This document shows, piece after piece, positions 10,114-19,401 of a DNA stretch of 64,000 bases. The notes beneath the pieces were generated by a model that saw only the letters and a program-made list of their open reading frames with translations, was not told the DNA's origin and ran no database searches. Where the stretch lies: assembly GCF_003290125.1 (NCBI RefSeq), contig NZ_QMKH01000006.1, forward strand, positions 1 through 64,000. Reading direction: 5' to 3'. Both the position numbers and the translations under genes were made by a program. The stretch is from Microvirga flavescens. GTDB taxonomy: Bacteria; Pseudomonadota; Alphaproteobacteria; Rhizobiales; Beijerinckiaceae. How positions within the stretch are numbered: the stretch's first letter is position 1; every line of letters begins with the position of its first letter.

Positions 10114-11451
10114 ATGGCTTCAGCAGCCGAGCAACTGGCGGCAAACATCAACTTCGGCGCTCTCGCCAAAGCCGAGGAGTTGAAGAAGCGCATTTGGTTT
10201 ACCCTTGGCGCTCTCCTCGTTTACCGGCTGGGCACCTATATCCCGCTGCCGGGCATCAATCCCGAAGCGCTGCGCCAGAGCTTCCAGAACGCCAGCGGCG
10301 GCGTGCTCGGCCTGTTCAACATGTTCTCGGGCGGCGCGGTTGAGCGCATGGCGATCTTCGCCCTCAACATCATGCCCTACATCTCGGCATCGATCATCGT
10401 GCAGCTGCTGACTTCGGTACTGCCGACCCTCGAAGCCTTGAAGAAGGAAGGCGAGGCGGGCCGCAAGATCCTCAACCAGTACACCCGCTATCTCACCGTT
10501 CTCCTCGCGCTGTTCCAATCCTGGGGCATTGCGGTCGGTCTGCAGAGTTCCGGCGGCATCGTCGCCAATCCCGGGCCGTTCTTCCTGATTTCGACGGTCA
10601 TCACCCTGACCGGCGGCACCATGTTCCTGATGTGGCTCGGCGAGCAGATCACCTCGCGCGGCATTGGTAACGGCACGTCGCTCATCATCTTCGCCGGCAT
10701 TGTCGCGAACCTCCCCCATGCGATTGCGGGCACGCTGGAGCTTGGCCGCCAGGGGGCGATCTCCACCGGCCTGATCCTCGGCGTCATCGTGATGGCGGTG
10801 GCCATCATCTATTTCGTGGTGTTCATGGAGCGCGCCCAGCGCCGCCTGCTCATCAACTATCCGAAGCGCCAGGTCGGCAACCGCATGTACGAGGGGCAGA
10901 CCTCGTTCCTGCCGCTCAAGCTCAATACCTCGGGCGTCATTCCGCCGATCTTCGCATCCTCGTTGCTGCTTCTGCCTGCGACCATCGCGAGCTTCCAGAC
11001 AGCCTCGGACGGCACGGGCATCATCTCGATGCTGACGACCTATCTCGGTCATGGACGTCCGGCCTATATGGTCTTCTACGCGGCCCTGATCATCTTCTTC
11101 GCGTTCTTCTACACGGCCATCGTGTTCAATCCGCAGGAGACCGCCGACAATCTCAAGAAGCAGGGCGGCTTCATTCCGGGCATTCGCCCAGGTGAGCGCA
11201 CGGCGGATTACATCGATACGGTCCTGACCCGCATCACTGTGCTCGGCGCGGCCTATCTCGTCATCATCTGCCTCATTCCGGAACTTCTCGTTTCGTATGC
11301 GGCGCTGCCCTTCTACTTTGGCGGCACTTCTCTTCTGATTGTGGTTTCCGTTACGATGGACACCGTGGCGCAAGTTCACGGACATCTGCTGGCCCACCAG
11401 TATGAGGGGCTCGTGAAGAAGGCGAAGCTCAAGGGAAGCCGCCGCCGCTAA
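10114..11451 (+). CDS. secY: Protein translocase subunit SecY
   Basis: A 445-residue polytopic membrane protein, the channel of the Sec translocon. The sequence shows the ten hydrophobic segments expected; LVYRLGTYIPLPGI (TM1), FNMFSGGAVERMAIFALNIM with PYISASIIVQLL (plug/TM2) and GERTADYIDTVLTRITVLGA are family signatures. The frame is open back to 9976, but ATG 10114 after GGGGACGAG gives the normal N terminus and length. A 199-bp gap with hairpins separates it from rplO; adk follows 57 bp downstream. Confidence 0.97.
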   Translation: MASAAEQLAANINFGALAKAEELKKRIWFTLGALLVYRLGTYIPLPGINPEALRQSFQNASGGVLGLFNMFSGGAVERMAIFALNIMPYISASIIVQLLTSVLPTLEALKKEGEAGRKILNQYTRYLTVLLALFQSWGIAVGLQSSGGIVANPGPFFLISTVITLTGGTMFLMWLGEQITSRGIGNGTSLIIFAGIVANLPHAIAGTLELGRQGAISTGLILGVIVMAVAIIYFVVFMERAQRRLLINYPKRQVGNRMYEGQTSFLPLKLNTSGVIPPIFASSLLLLPATIASFQTASDGTGIISMLTTYLGHGRPAYMVFYAALIIFFAFFYTAIVFNPQETADNLKKQGGFIPGIRPGERTADYIDTVLTRITVLGAAYLVIICLIPELLVSYAALPFYFGGTSLLIVVSVTMDTVAQVHGHLLAHQYEGLVKKAKLKGSRRR

Positions 11452-11508
11452 TCTTTCCCCCGCGGTTCTCTCCGCGGGTGGCTATTCTCGACGAAGCAGG
11501 GGGGCTCG

Positions 11509-12090
11509 ATGAGAATCATACTGTTGGGACCGCCGGGCGCCGGAAAAGGCACCCAGGCCGCGCGGCTGGTTGAGCGTCTGGGCATTCCCCAGCTCTCGAC
11601 CGGCGACATGCTTCGCGCTGCTGTCGCTGCCGGCACGCCGGTCGGTCTCAAGGCCAAGGCGATCATGGACCGGGGCGACCTGGTTTCGGATGAAGTCGTG
11701 CTTGGCATCGTCGCGGATCGCATCGAGGAAGCCGACGCCCAGAAGGGCTTCATCCTCGACGGGTTCCCGCGCACGGTCGCGCAGGCCGAAGGGCTCGACA
11801 AGATGCTCGCCGGCAAGGGCCTGAAGCTCGACGCCGTGATCGAGTTCAAGGTCGATCACGAGGCTCTCGTGGACCGCATCGTCAAGCGCGCGAAGGAAAC
11901 CGAGGCCCGTGGCGAGGCCGTCCGCAAGGACGACAACCCGGACGTCTTCAAGACCCGCCTCGAGGCCTACAAGGCCCAGACCGCGCCGCTCTCGAGCTAT
12001 TACGCGTCCAAGGGCGACCTGAAGACCGTTGACGGCATGAAGGCCATCGACGAGGTGACGGAAGCGATCAAGGGCATCCTGGGGCGCTGA
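11509..12090 (+). CDS. adk: Adenylate kinase, short form
   Basis: A 193-residue adenylate kinase (ATP + AMP to 2 ADP). The P-loop GPPGAGKGT is at residues 7-15; [11 protein letters not shown] and [14 protein letters not shown] are the AMP-binding and DGFPR motifs. The protein lacks the long LID domain, so it is the short type common in alphaproteobacteria. The secY-adk-rpsM order is characteristic of this class, where adk takes the place of rpmJ. Confidence 0.96.
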   Translation: MRIILLGPPGAGKGTQAARLVERLGIPQLSTGDMLRAAVAAGTPVGLKAKAIMDRGDLVSDEVVLGIVADRIEEADAQKGFILDGFPRTVAQAEGLDKMLAGKGLKLDAVIEFKVDHEALVDRIVKRAKETEARGEAVRKDDNPDVFKTRLEAYKAQTAPLSSYYASKGDLKTVDGMKAIDEVTEAIKGILGR

Positions 12091-12397
12091 TCTGCGAATT
12101 GGTTTGGCGGAAACGTTATCCGTCAAACTGTCTGTCGTGTTCCGTGGGTATGTCCAGGGCTTCGTGTAAGGTGACTGGAAGCGGTCCGTTCGGGTCTAGC
12201 TCTGACACTAAGCGCTTGACGCCCCGGTGTTCATCCGTTAAGGAACCCGCTCTCGCACAGGAACACGCGACGGGAGGGCTCCGTGAGGGGCCGCTCCCGA
12301 TTGTTGTGTTTTCAATAATCCCGCGCAAGGGCCGGCCTCCACCGGACGCGCGATAACCCTCATCGGGGCTTTAAATCCCGATCACATGGAGACGGCA
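12091..12397 (+). other. adk-rpsM intergenic region
   Basis: No gene is seen in these 307 bp. They contain a promoter candidate at 12216-12243, an inverted repeat CGGGAG/CTCCCG near 12271-12298, and a small stem ATCGGG/CCCGAT (12362-12367/12377-12382) just before the rpsM start that could affect ribosome access. Confidence 0.5.
12216..12243 (+). promoter_or_regulatory. Candidate rpsM promoter
   Basis: TTGACG (12216-12221), 16 bases, TTAAGG (12238-12243). The -35 is good, the -10 only fair. It would supply the alpha-type cluster (rpsM-rpsK-rpoA-rplQ) independently of secY-adk. Confidence 0.25.
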
Positions 12398-12766
12398 ATG
12401 GCCCGTATTGCAGGCGTTAATATTCCGACCAACAAGCGCGTCGTCATCGCGCTTCAGTACATCCACGGCATTGGCCCCAAGAAGGCCCAGGAAATCATCG
12501 AGAAGGTGAACATTCCGGCCGAGCGTCGTGTGAATCAGCTCACCGACGCGGAAGTGCTGCAGATCCGTGAGACCATCGACCGCGACTATATGGTGGAAGG
12601 TGATCTGCGCCGCGACGTTTCCATGAACATCAAGCGTCTCATGGACCTCGCTGCTTACCGTGGTCTTCGCCATCGCCGCAGCCTGCCGGTTCGCGGTCAG
12701 CGCACGCACACCAATGCGCGCACCCGCAAGGGCAAGTCAAAGCCGATCGCCGGCAAGAAGAAGTGA
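12398..12766 (+). CDS. rpsM: 30S ribosomal protein S13
   Basis: A 122-residue S13 starting [20 protein letters not shown] and ending with the [20 protein letters not shown] signature. S13 contacts the P-site tRNA and the 50S subunit. A start four codons upstream (12386) exists, but the ATG at 12398 gives the conserved N terminus. Confidence 0.97.
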   Translation: MARIAGVNIPTNKRVVIALQYIHGIGPKKAQEIIEKVNIPAERRVNQLTDAEVLQIRETIDRDYMVEGDLRRDVSMNIKRLMDLAAYRGLRHRRSLPVRGQRTHTNARTRKGKSKPIAGKKK

Positions 12767-12794
12767 CCGTAGGGCGGGTTTCCCGCCCAAGGTC

Positions 12795-12870
12795 ATCCCC
12801 GGCCTGACCCGGGGATCTCACGCCGCGTATGGCGCAGTTTGAATACGATGGCCGGGACGAGCCCGGCCAT
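12795..12870. repeat. Double-hairpin intergenic repeat between rpsM and rpsK
   Basis: ATCCCCGG (12795-12802) pairs with CCGGGGAT (12809-12816), and ATGGCCGGG (12848-12856) pairs with CCCGGCCAT (12862-12870). GTCATCCCCGG at one end and CCGGCCATGACGA at the other resemble a short palindromic element often found between genes in Hyphomicrobiales (from memory of such genomes). Here it lies inside a ribosomal protein operon. Confidence 0.6.
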
Positions 12871-12930
12871 GACGACTAAGTGAAACTCCCGAGCGCCTGG
12901 CATGACGGGCGCGTTTGAAGGACTAGAAGA

Positions 12931-13320
12931 ATGGCTAAAGAAGCTACTCGCGTCCGCCGCCGCGAACGCAAGAACATCGTGTCGGGCGTCGCTCACGTGA
13001 ACGCCTCGTTCAACAACACGATGATCACCATCACCGACGCCCAGGGCAACACGATCTCTTGGTCGTCCGCCGGCGCGATGGGCTTCAAGGGTTCGCGCAA
13101 GTCGACCCCGTATGCGGCTCAGGTCGCGGCTGAAGACGCCGCCCGCAAGGCTGCCGAGCACGGCATGCGCACCCTCGAGGTCGAGGTGTCCGGTCCGGGT
13201 TCGGGCCGTGAGTCGGCTCTCCGCGCGCTTCAGGCGGCCGGTTTCACCGTCACCTCGATCCGTGACGTGACGCCGATCCCGCACAACGGCTGTCGCCCGC
13301 GCAAGCGCCGCCGCGTCTAA
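12931..13320 (+). CDS. rpsK: 30S ribosomal protein S11
   Basis: A 129-residue S11: [40 protein letters not shown] and the ending [14 protein letters not shown] are canonical. S11 forms part of the 30S platform. It is separated from rpsM by 164 bp that hold a palindromic repeat, an unusually wide gap for this pair. Confidence 0.98.
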   Translation: MAKEATRVRRRERKNIVSGVAHVNASFNNTMITITDAQGNTISWSSAGAMGFKGSRKSTPYAAQVAAEDAARKAAEHGMRTLEVEVSGPGSGRESALRALQAAGFTVTSIRDVTPIPHNGCRPRKRRRV

Positions 13321-13411
13321 GATCGTCCGGCGCGCGGGTTCGCCCCGCGTGCTTTCCGGTTTGCAGGGTGGGGCGCACCCACCTTCATTCCGTACCTCAA
13401 GAGGTGTGGCT

Positions 13412-14428
13412 GTGATCCAAAAGAACTGGCAAGAGCTGATTAAGCCGAACAAGCTCGAAGTGTCTCCGGGAGACGATCCGAAGCGCGTCGCGACGGTCGT
13501 TGCCGAGCCGCTTGAGCGCGGTTTCGGTACGACGCTCGGCAATGCGCTGCGCCGCGTCCTCCTGTCTTCGCTGCAGGGCGCTGCCGTGACGTCGATCCAT
13601 ATCGACGGCGTGCTGCATGAATTCTCGTCGATCCCGGGCGTCCGCGAGGACGTGACGGACATCGTCCTCAACGTGAAGACTATCGCCATCAAGATGCAGG
13701 GCGAGGGCCCGAAGCGCATGACGCTTCGCAAGACCGGCCCCGGCGCTGTCACCGCTGGCGACATCAACACCATTGGCGACGTTCAGATCCTGAACCCCGA
13801 TCTCGTGCTCTGCACCCTCGACGAGGGCGCGGAAATCCGCATGGAGTTCACGGTCAACACCGGCAAGGGCTACGTGCCGTCCGAGCGCAACCGCGCTGAG
13901 GATGCGCCCATCGGCCTCATCCCGGTCGACTCGCTCTACAGCCCGGTCAAGAAGGTGTCTTACCGCATCGAGAACACCCGCGAGGGCCAGATTCTCGATT
14001 ACGACAAGCTCACCATGACCGTGGAGACCAACGGTTCCGTGACCCCGGAAGATGCAGTGGCCTATGCCGCCCGCATCCTTCAGGATCAGCTCCAGGTCTT
14101 CGTGAACTTCGAAGAGCCCCGCAAGGAAGAGACCGCTGCCGCTGCTCCGCAGCTGCCGTTCAACCCCGCGCTGCTCAAGAAGGTGGACGAGCTCGAGCTG
14201 TCGGTCCGCTCGGCGAACTGCCTCAAGAACGACAACATCGTCTATATCGGCGACCTCATCCAGAAGTCCGAGGCGGAAATGCTCCGCACCCCGAACTTCG
14301 GCCGCAAGTCGCTGAACGAGATCAAGGAAGTGCTCGCTTCCATGGGCCTGCACCTCGGCATGGAAGTGCCGGGCTGGCCGCCGGAGAACATCGAAGAGCT
14401 CGCAAAGCGCTTCGAGGAGCACTACTAA
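13412..14428 (+). CDS. rpoA: DNA-directed RNA polymerase subunit alpha
   Basis: A 338-residue alpha subunit. The N-terminal assembly domain (residues about 1-230) holds [20 protein letters not shown] and [20 protein letters not shown]; the C-terminal DNA-binding domain (about 255-325) holds [20 protein letters not shown] and [21 protein letters not shown] start at 13412 behind AAGAGGTGTGGCT gives the family N terminus ([17 protein letters not shown]); an in-frame ATG/TTG extension to 13349 is rejected. Sits between rpsK and rplQ as usual. Confidence 0.97.
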   Translation: MIQKNWQELIKPNKLEVSPGDDPKRVATVVAEPLERGFGTTLGNALRRVLLSSLQGAAVTSIHIDGVLHEFSSIPGVREDVTDIVLNVKTIAIKMQGEGPKRMTLRKTGPGAVTAGDINTIGDVQILNPDLVLCTLDEGAEIRMEFTVNTGKGYVPSERNRAEDAPIGLIPVDSLYSPVKKVSYRIENTREGQILDYDKLTMTVETNGSVTPEDAVAYAARILQDQLQVFVNFEEPRKEETAAAAPQLPFNPALLKKVDELELSVRSANCLKNDNIVYIGDLIQKSEAEMLRTPNFGRKSLNEIKEVLASMGLHLGMEVPGWPPENIEELAKRFEEHY

Positions 14429-14558
14429 GACCCATTCCCGCCGCAGCCTTCCGGGCGCGGCGGGAGTTTCATTCGACCGGTTCGCCGCCTTTCGGCGAGC
14501 TTGAGTAAGAAGGACGGCCGTCCCTTGGCACGGCGGCCGCAAAATCAAGGAGAGAGCC

Positions 14559-14981
14559 ATGCGTCACGGTTTTCGTGGTCGTCGTTTCAACCGTTCGTCC
14601 GAGCATCGCAAGGCGATGTTCGCCAACATGTCCGCCGCGCTGATCAAGCACGAGCAGATCGTCACCACGCTCCCGAAGGCGAAGGATCTTCGCCCGGTCG
14701 TCGAGAAGCTGGTCACGCTCGCCAAGCGCGGTGACCTCAACTCCCGCCGTCTGGCCATGGCGCAGCTCCGCGACGCCGCGATGGTCAAGAAGCTCTTCGA
14801 CGTGCTCGGCCCGCGCTACAAGGAGCGTTCCGGTGGCTACACCCGCGTCCTGAAGGCCGGCTTCCGCTTCGGCGACAACGCCGCGATGGCCGTGATCGAG
14901 TTCGTGGACCGCGACGTCGATGCGCGCGGCCAGGATTCGGGCCCGACCCAGAAGGAAGAGATCATCGAAGCTGCTGAGTAA
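14559..14981 (+). CDS. rplQ: 50S ribosomal protein L17
   Basis: A 140-residue L17. [20 protein letters not shown] and the [20 protein letters not shown] block are diagnostic. AAGGAGAGAGCC precedes the ATG. Last gene of the ribosomal block; a strong terminator follows 27 bp after the stop. Confidence 0.98.
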   Translation: MRHGFRGRRFNRSSEHRKAMFANMSAALIKHEQIVTTLPKAKDLRPVVEKLVTLAKRGDLNSRRLAMAQLRDAAMVKKLFDVLGPRYKERSGGYTRVLKAGFRFGDNAAMAVIEFVDRDVDARGQDSGPTQKEEIIEAAE

Positions 14982-15008
14982 GCGGTTTTCGAGACGAAGC
15001 TTCATCAA

Positions 15009-15033
15009 GGGCGGCCTTCAGGCCGCCCTTTTT
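15009..15033 (+). terminator. Rho-independent terminator after rplQ
   Basis: GGGCGGCC (15009-15016), loop TTCA, GGCCGCCC (15021-15028) and TTTTT (15029-15033): a perfect 8-bp GC stem with a U run, ending the ribosomal cluster. Confidence 0.9.
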
Positions 15034-15130
15034 GTTTGCCTCGATAGTGAAATGCAGGCTGCCACAAGCCGCCTTTGCCTTTGAATACGGCCCGTTTTAT
15101 CCAAGACCGCAAAATGGATATGGATTCGTG

Positions 15131-16543
15131 ATGTTCGGTAAGTTCTCTCGCGCGCCCTTGACCGCTCTTGTCATTGCCGTTGCAACCATCACCTCGGTCG
15201 ACGCGCAAACCCGCGCCGTCCCGGAAACCAAGGCCCAGGTTCAGCTTTCCTTCGCGCCCATCGTGAAGGAGAGCGCGCCTGCGGTGGTGAACGTTTATGC
15301 GACGCGTAACGAGCGGCGGCAGCAGAACGCCTACATGGAAGAGTTCTTCCGGCGCTACTTCGGCGACGGGGGCGGGCAGGGCGTGCCGCCGGGGCGTCAG
15401 CAAAGCTCCCTCGGTTCCGGCGTCATCGTCGATCAGGGTGGCCTTGTGGTGACGAACAACCACGTCATCGAGAACATGACGGACGTGAAGGTCGCGTTGG
15501 CCGACAAGCGGGAATTCGAGGCCGAAATCGTGCTGCGCGACTCGCGCACGGATCTCGCCGTGCTCAAGCTCAAGAACGCCTCGAACCTGCAGGTGTTGCC
15601 ACTCGGCGATTCCGATGCGCTGGAGGTCGGCGACCTCGTGCTCGCCATTGGCAATCCCTTCGGCGTGGGGCAGACGGTGACGCAAGGCATCGTCTCCGCG
15701 CTCGCGCGCACGCAGGTCGGCGTGTCCGACTACCAGTTCTTTATCCAGACCGATGCCGCCATCAATCCGGGCAATTCCGGCGGTGCGCTGGTGGACATGA
15801 AGGGCCGCCTGATCGGCATCAACACGGCGATCTTCTCCCGCTCCGGCGGCAGCATCGGCATCGGTTTCGCCATCCCCTCGCGCATGGTGAAGGCGGTGGT
15901 GGATTCAGCGCGCGGCGGCTCGCGGGTCGTGAAGCGTCCGTGGCTCGGGGCGCAGCTTCAGGCCGTGGACGGAGAAATCGGCACGAGCCTCGGGCTCGAC
16001 CGGCCGACCGGCGTTCTGGTGTCTTCCGTCTATGAGAAGAGCCCTGCCTCCGAGGCCGGGATCAAGCGGGGCGATGTCATCACCGCCGTCGACGGGCAGC
16101 CCGTCGATAGCCCGGACGCCTTCGGCTATCGCTTCACGTTGAAGGGTCTCGACGGCCAGACGCCGATCACGCTGCTGCGCGGCGGCAAGGAGACGATTGT
16201 TCATGTCAAGCTGATCCCGCCGCCGGAGACGCGCCCGCGCAATCCGCTGCAAGTCCGCACGCGCTCTCCCTTTACCGGCGCGACGCTGGTGAACTTGTCC
16301 CCCGCCGTTGCCGACGAGTTGCAGATTGACGTTTCGCAGGAGGGCGTCGTCGTGGCAGATTTGGAGGAGACGGGCGTGGCGGCTCGCGTCGGGTTCCAGA
16401 AGGGGGACCTCATCCTCGCGATCAACGATCAGAAGATCGTCGAGACCAAGGATATCGAGCGGCTGCTGCAGCGAGGAGAACGCTATTGGGAGATCACGAT
16501 CAACCGGCGCGGGCGGGTCTTCACGACCATGCTCGGGGGCTAA
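15131..16543 (+). CDS. HtrA/DegP-family periplasmic serine protease
   Basis: A 470-residue secreted trypsin-like protease for envelope quality control. A signal peptide is visible at residues 1-25 (hydrophobic stretch then VDA-Q). The catalytic triad is H111 (VVTNNHVIEN), D141 (SRTDLAVL) and S216 (NPGNSGGAL). Two PDZ-type segments follow, one around 270-355 and a shorter one near 385-465. ATG 15131 is used; the frame stays open back to 15032, but that would run into the terminator. Close to DegQ/MucD types; the exact paralogue cannot be decided. Confidence 0.9.
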   Translation: MFGKFSRAPLTALVIAVATITSVDAQTRAVPETKAQVQLSFAPIVKESAPAVVNVYATRNERRQQNAYMEEFFRRYFGDGGGQGVPPGRQQSSLGSGVIVDQGGLVVTNNHVIENMTDVKVALADKREFEAEIVLRDSRTDLAVLKLKNASNLQVLPLGDSDALEVGDLVLAIGNPFGVGQTVTQGIVSALARTQVGVSDYQFFIQTDAAINPGNSGGALVDMKGRLIGINTAIFSRSGGSIGIGFAIPSRMVKAVVDSARGGSRVVKRPWLGAQLQAVDGEIGTSLGLDRPTGVLVSSVYEKSPASEAGIKRGDVITAVDGQPVDSPDAFGYRFTLKGLDGQTPITLLRGGKETIVHVKLIPPPETRPRNPLQVRTRSPFTGATLVNLSPAVADELQIDVSQEGVVVADLEETGVAARVGFQKGDLILAINDQKIVETKDIERLLQRGERYWEITINRRGRVFTTMLGG

Positions 16544-16983
16544 ACGGCTGGGCGATCTCGCACAGCCTTTCCCCGGGGGAGGTTGAGATCGTCTATGGCT
16601 GGCTGTCCGAGGAGAGCTACTGGGCGAAGGGCCTGCCGCGCGCGGTCTTCGACAAGGCCATCGCCAATTCGTGGCTCTTCGCCATGCGTGATGAAGAGGG
16701 GCGCCTTTGCGGCTTTGCCCGCCTCATCACCGACAAGGCGACCTTCGCGTACCTTTGCGATGTCTTCGTCAGCGCCGATGTGCGCGGGCAAGGGGCGGGT
16801 CAGTTCCTGATCCGCTTCATCATCGATCATCCGGACTTGCAGAACCTTCGGCGGACGGTGTTGGCGACCCGCGATGCGCATGAATTTTACGCGCGCTTCG
16901 GCTTCACGTCTTTGACGAACCCGCAGATTTTCATGCAGCGTCACGATCCGGACGTTTATGCACGGTTGAACGCGGTATCATGA
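16486..16983 (+). CDS. GNAT-family N-acetyltransferase
   Basis: About 145-165 residues of a GNAT acetyltransferase: GWLSEESYWAKGLPRAVFDK, the acetyl-CoA loop with VRGQGAGQFLIRFIIDHPD, and ATRDAHEFYARFGFTSL near the end. The substrate is unknown. The start is uncertain: no ATG or GTG lies near the expected N terminus, and the only in-frame start with family-like length is a TTG at 16486, inside the 3' end of the protease gene (58-bp overlap). Its stop overlaps the rarA start (ATGA), so the three genes probably form one unit. Confidence 0.75.
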   Translation: MGDHDQPARAGLHDHARGLNGWAISHSLSPGEVEIVYGWLSEESYWAKGLPRAVFDKAIANSWLFAMRDEEGRLCGFARLITDKATFAYLCDVFVSADVRGQGAGQFLIRFIIDHPDLQNLRRTVLATRDAHEFYARFGFTSLTNPQIFMQRHDPDVYARLNAVS

Positions 16984-18287
16984 GCGATCTTTTCTCTTCC
17001 GCCGGTCTCGACAAGGGAGCGCCGCGTCCGCTGGCGGACCGCATGCGTCCGCAGAAACTGTCGGACGTCGTGGGGCAGGATCATCTTGTCGGGACGGATG
17101 GAATCCTGACCCGTCTAATCGCCTCAGGCTCTCTCGGCTCGTTGGTTTTCTGGGGGCCGCCCGGAACCGGCAAGACGACGGTCGCGCGCCTGCTCGCCCA
17201 TGAGACGGATCTCTATTTCGAGCAGATCTCCGCGATTTTTTCCGGTGTCGCTGACCTCAAGAAAGTCTTCGAGGCCGCGCGCTTTCGCCGCTCAACAGGG
17301 CAGGGCACGCTGCTCTTCGTGGACGAGATCCATCGCTTCAACCGCGCGCAGCTCGATGCGTTCCTGCCCGTTATGGAAGACGGCACCATCACGCTGGTCG
17401 GCGCGACGACGGAAAATCCGTCCTTCGAATTGAATGCGGCGCTGCTTTCCCGCGCGCGCGTTCTGATCTTCAAGTCGCTCGACGAGGACGCCATCGGCAA
17501 GATCCTTCGCCATGCGGAGGATATCACCGGTCAGTCGCTACCGCTTGACGATGAAGCGCGCGAGTCGCTGGTCCGCATGGCCGATGGGGATGGGCGCGCC
17601 GCGCTCACGCTCGCGGAAGAGCTCTGGCGCTCCGCCAAGCCCGGCGAAGTCTTCGATGCCGCGCAGTTGCAGGAGATCATCCAGCGCCGCGCGCCGATCT
17701 ACGACAAGGGGCAGGAGGGGCACTACAACCTCATCTCCGCCCTGCACAAGACCGTGCGCGGGTCCGACCCGAATGCGGCGCTCTATTACCTCGCGCGGAT
17801 GCTCGATGCGGGCGAGGACCGGTTGTTCATTGCACGCCGCCTCGTGCGCATGGCGGTGGAGGATATTGGTCTTGCCGATCCGCAGGCGCTCGTCGTTGCC
17901 AACGCAGCGAAGGATGCTTTCGAGTTTCTCGGCTCGCCCGAGGGCGAACTCGCGCTCGCGCAGGCGGCGGTCTATCTCGCGACGGCGCCGAAGTCGAACG
18001 CGGTTTACACTGCCTATAAAGCCGCCATGCAGACGGCCAAGGAGCATGGCTCCCTCATGCCGCCGATGACCATTCTCAACGCACCGACGAAGCTGATGAA
18101 GAACATCGGCTACGGCGCGACCTATCGTTACGACCACGACGAACCGGATGCGTTTTCGGGGCAGGATTACTGGCCGGAGAAGCTCGGACGCCAGACCTTC
18201 TACGAGCCGGTGGACCGGGGCTTCGAGCGCGACGTGAAGAAGCGCCTGGAATGGTGGGAGAAGCTTCGCCGCGAACGGCGCGGTTGA
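16980..18287 (+). CDS. rarA: Replication-associated recombination protein A (AAA+ ATPase)
   Basis: A 435-residue RarA/MgsA, a clamp-loader-like AAA+ ATPase that acts at stalled replication forks. Walker A GPPGTGKTT is at residues 59-67 and Walker B LLFVDEIHRF at 111-120; VGATTENPSFELN is the sensor region. The C-terminal part (SALHKTVRGSDPNAALYYLA, GYGATYRYDHDEPDAFSGQ) is the tetramerisation domain specific to this family. Full length, coupled by ATGA to the upstream acetyltransferase gene. Confidence 0.95.
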   Translation: MSDLFSSAGLDKGAPRPLADRMRPQKLSDVVGQDHLVGTDGILTRLIASGSLGSLVFWGPPGTGKTTVARLLAHETDLYFEQISAIFSGVADLKKVFEAARFRRSTGQGTLLFVDEIHRFNRAQLDAFLPVMEDGTITLVGATTENPSFELNAALLSRARVLIFKSLDEDAIGKILRHAEDITGQSLPLDDEARESLVRMADGDGRAALTLAEELWRSAKPGEVFDAAQLQEIIQRRAPIYDKGQEGHYNLISALHKTVRGSDPNAALYYLARMLDAGEDRLFIARRLVRMAVEDIGLADPQALVVANAAKDAFEFLGSPEGELALAQAAVYLATAPKSNAVYTAYKAAMQTAKEHGSLMPPMTILNAPTKLMKNIGYGATYRYDHDEPDAFSGQDYWPEKLGRQTFYEPVDRGFERDVKKRLEWWEKLRRERRG

Positions 18288-18356
18288 GCTCGGGCCGAAG
18301 CTCATTGTTGGAGCTATAAAGTTTCACTATAGCTTCCCTGCAGAGGGAGCATGCCA

Positions 18357-18911
18357 ATGAGGTTGTTGTCGAAAAGCTGCGCGGTCATTGCCGCCATCGG
18401 TCTGTTCATCGCCGCGAGCAGCGAAGGGCAGGCTCAGGGAGCGCAACCCAAAGCCGCAGGGGCGGAGCCGTGGGCGAAGCTCGTCGATGGGCTGGAGAGC
18501 CAGCACCCGGCTGAATATTACATCCGCGCCAAGAGCCTGTTTCAGGCCGGGCGGAAGGACGATGCCGTGTTCCTGTTCTATCTCGGGCAGTTGAGATACC
18601 GGCTCTATCTCATCGCCAATCCCAATTTGCCGAAAGATCGCGACTCCGCGTTGTTTTCGTCTTTGTCCGAGACAGTCGGGCGTCCGATCAACGAATACGC
18701 CTTCGGCGACATCCCGGCTCTCGCGCGCACCATCCAGGCGGTCCTCGCATTCGATGAGGCCCGGCCCGACCCGTTCACGGCGCAGTCCGCCACACCCAAG
18801 CAGAGGCAGGATACTCGTACGGGGCTCTCGGAGATGCGCAGCACCCTCCTGGCCCAGGCTGATGCGATCCGCGCCCAGCGTACGAAGAACGGGCTTCCAA
18901 ACCGCGACTGA
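18357..18911 (+). CDS. Secreted protein of unknown function
   Basis: A 184-residue protein that I do not recognise as a named family. Residues 1-29 form a signal peptide (AVIAAIGLFIAASSEGQAQ), so the mature protein is probably periplasmic. The mature part is mostly helical in appearance, with AEYYIRAKSLFQAGRKDDAV looking like a tetratricopeptide-like helix pair. ATG 18357 is chosen because GAGGGAG lies seven bases upstream; ATG 18351 would be only one base from that site. Preceded by rarA, followed by crcB on the same strand. Confidence 0.7.
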   Translation: MRLLSKSCAVIAAIGLFIAASSEGQAQGAQPKAAGAEPWAKLVDGLESQHPAEYYIRAKSLFQAGRKDDAVFLFYLGQLRYRLYLIANPNLPKDRDSALFSSLSETVGRPINEYAFGDIPALARTIQAVLAFDEARPDPFTAQSATPKQRQDTRTGLSEMRSTLLAQADAIRAQRTKNGLPNRD

Positions 18912-18971
18912 ACCATTATGGCTGGGACAAGTCCGGTCCGGCCGGCTGGTAAAAGGCAGGGTGCCGTCAGG

Positions 18972-19358
18972 ATGCAGAACTTTCTCATCGTCTTCATCGG
19001 GGCCGGAATCGGCGGCGCGTTGCGCCATGCGGTCAATGTCGGCTGCGCGCGCTATTGCGGCATCGCGTTTCCGTGGGGGACGCTGGCCGTCAACGTCGTC
19101 GGCTCCTTCGTCATGGGCACTATCGTCGGGTGGCTGGCCTTCAAGGCCGGAGAGGGATGGAGCCAGCACTTAAGGCTTTTCCTGACTACCGGTATCCTCG
19201 GCGGCTTCACCACCTTTTCGGCCTTTTCGCTGGATGCGGTGCTCATCTGGGAACGCGGGGAGGCGGGGCTTGCGGCGGTCTATGTGCTCGGCTCCGTCGT
19301 GCTTTCCCTCGCCGGATTGGTGACCGGGCTCGGCCTCGTTCGCACACTCGCCGCATAG
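18972..19358 (+). CDS. crcB: Fluoride ion channel CrcB/Fluc
   Basis: A 128-residue small membrane protein with four hydrophobic segments. GAGIGGALRHAVNVG, FPWGTLAVNVVGSFVMG and TTGILGGFTTFSAFSLDAV are the CrcB signatures, including the conserved Asn and Phe of the pore. It exports fluoride as a dual-topology dimer. ATG 18972 is preferred to a start 18 codons earlier. No fluoride riboswitch could be recognised in the 60-bp upstream gap. It precedes the pseudouridine synthase by 43 bp. Confidence 0.93.
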   Translation: MQNFLIVFIGAGIGGALRHAVNVGCARYCGIAFPWGTLAVNVVGSFVMGTIVGWLAFKAGEGWSQHLRLFLTTGILGGFTTFSAFSLDAVLIWERGEAGLAAVYVLGSVVLSLAGLVTGLGLVRTLAA

Positions 19359-19401
19359 AGCTTCATTGCCGCCCGCGCGGCTCTCTGTTACCGACATTTC
19401 C

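Noticed and set aside
12091..12397. rpmJ (L36) expected before rpsM
   Set aside because: No CxxC...CxxxxH-type 37-41 residue frame is present; its absence here fits the alphaproteobacterial order.
18912..18971. Possible fluoride riboswitch before crcB
   Set aside because: The 60-bp gap shows no recognisable fluoride-aptamer core, and crcB seems to be expressed from upstream.
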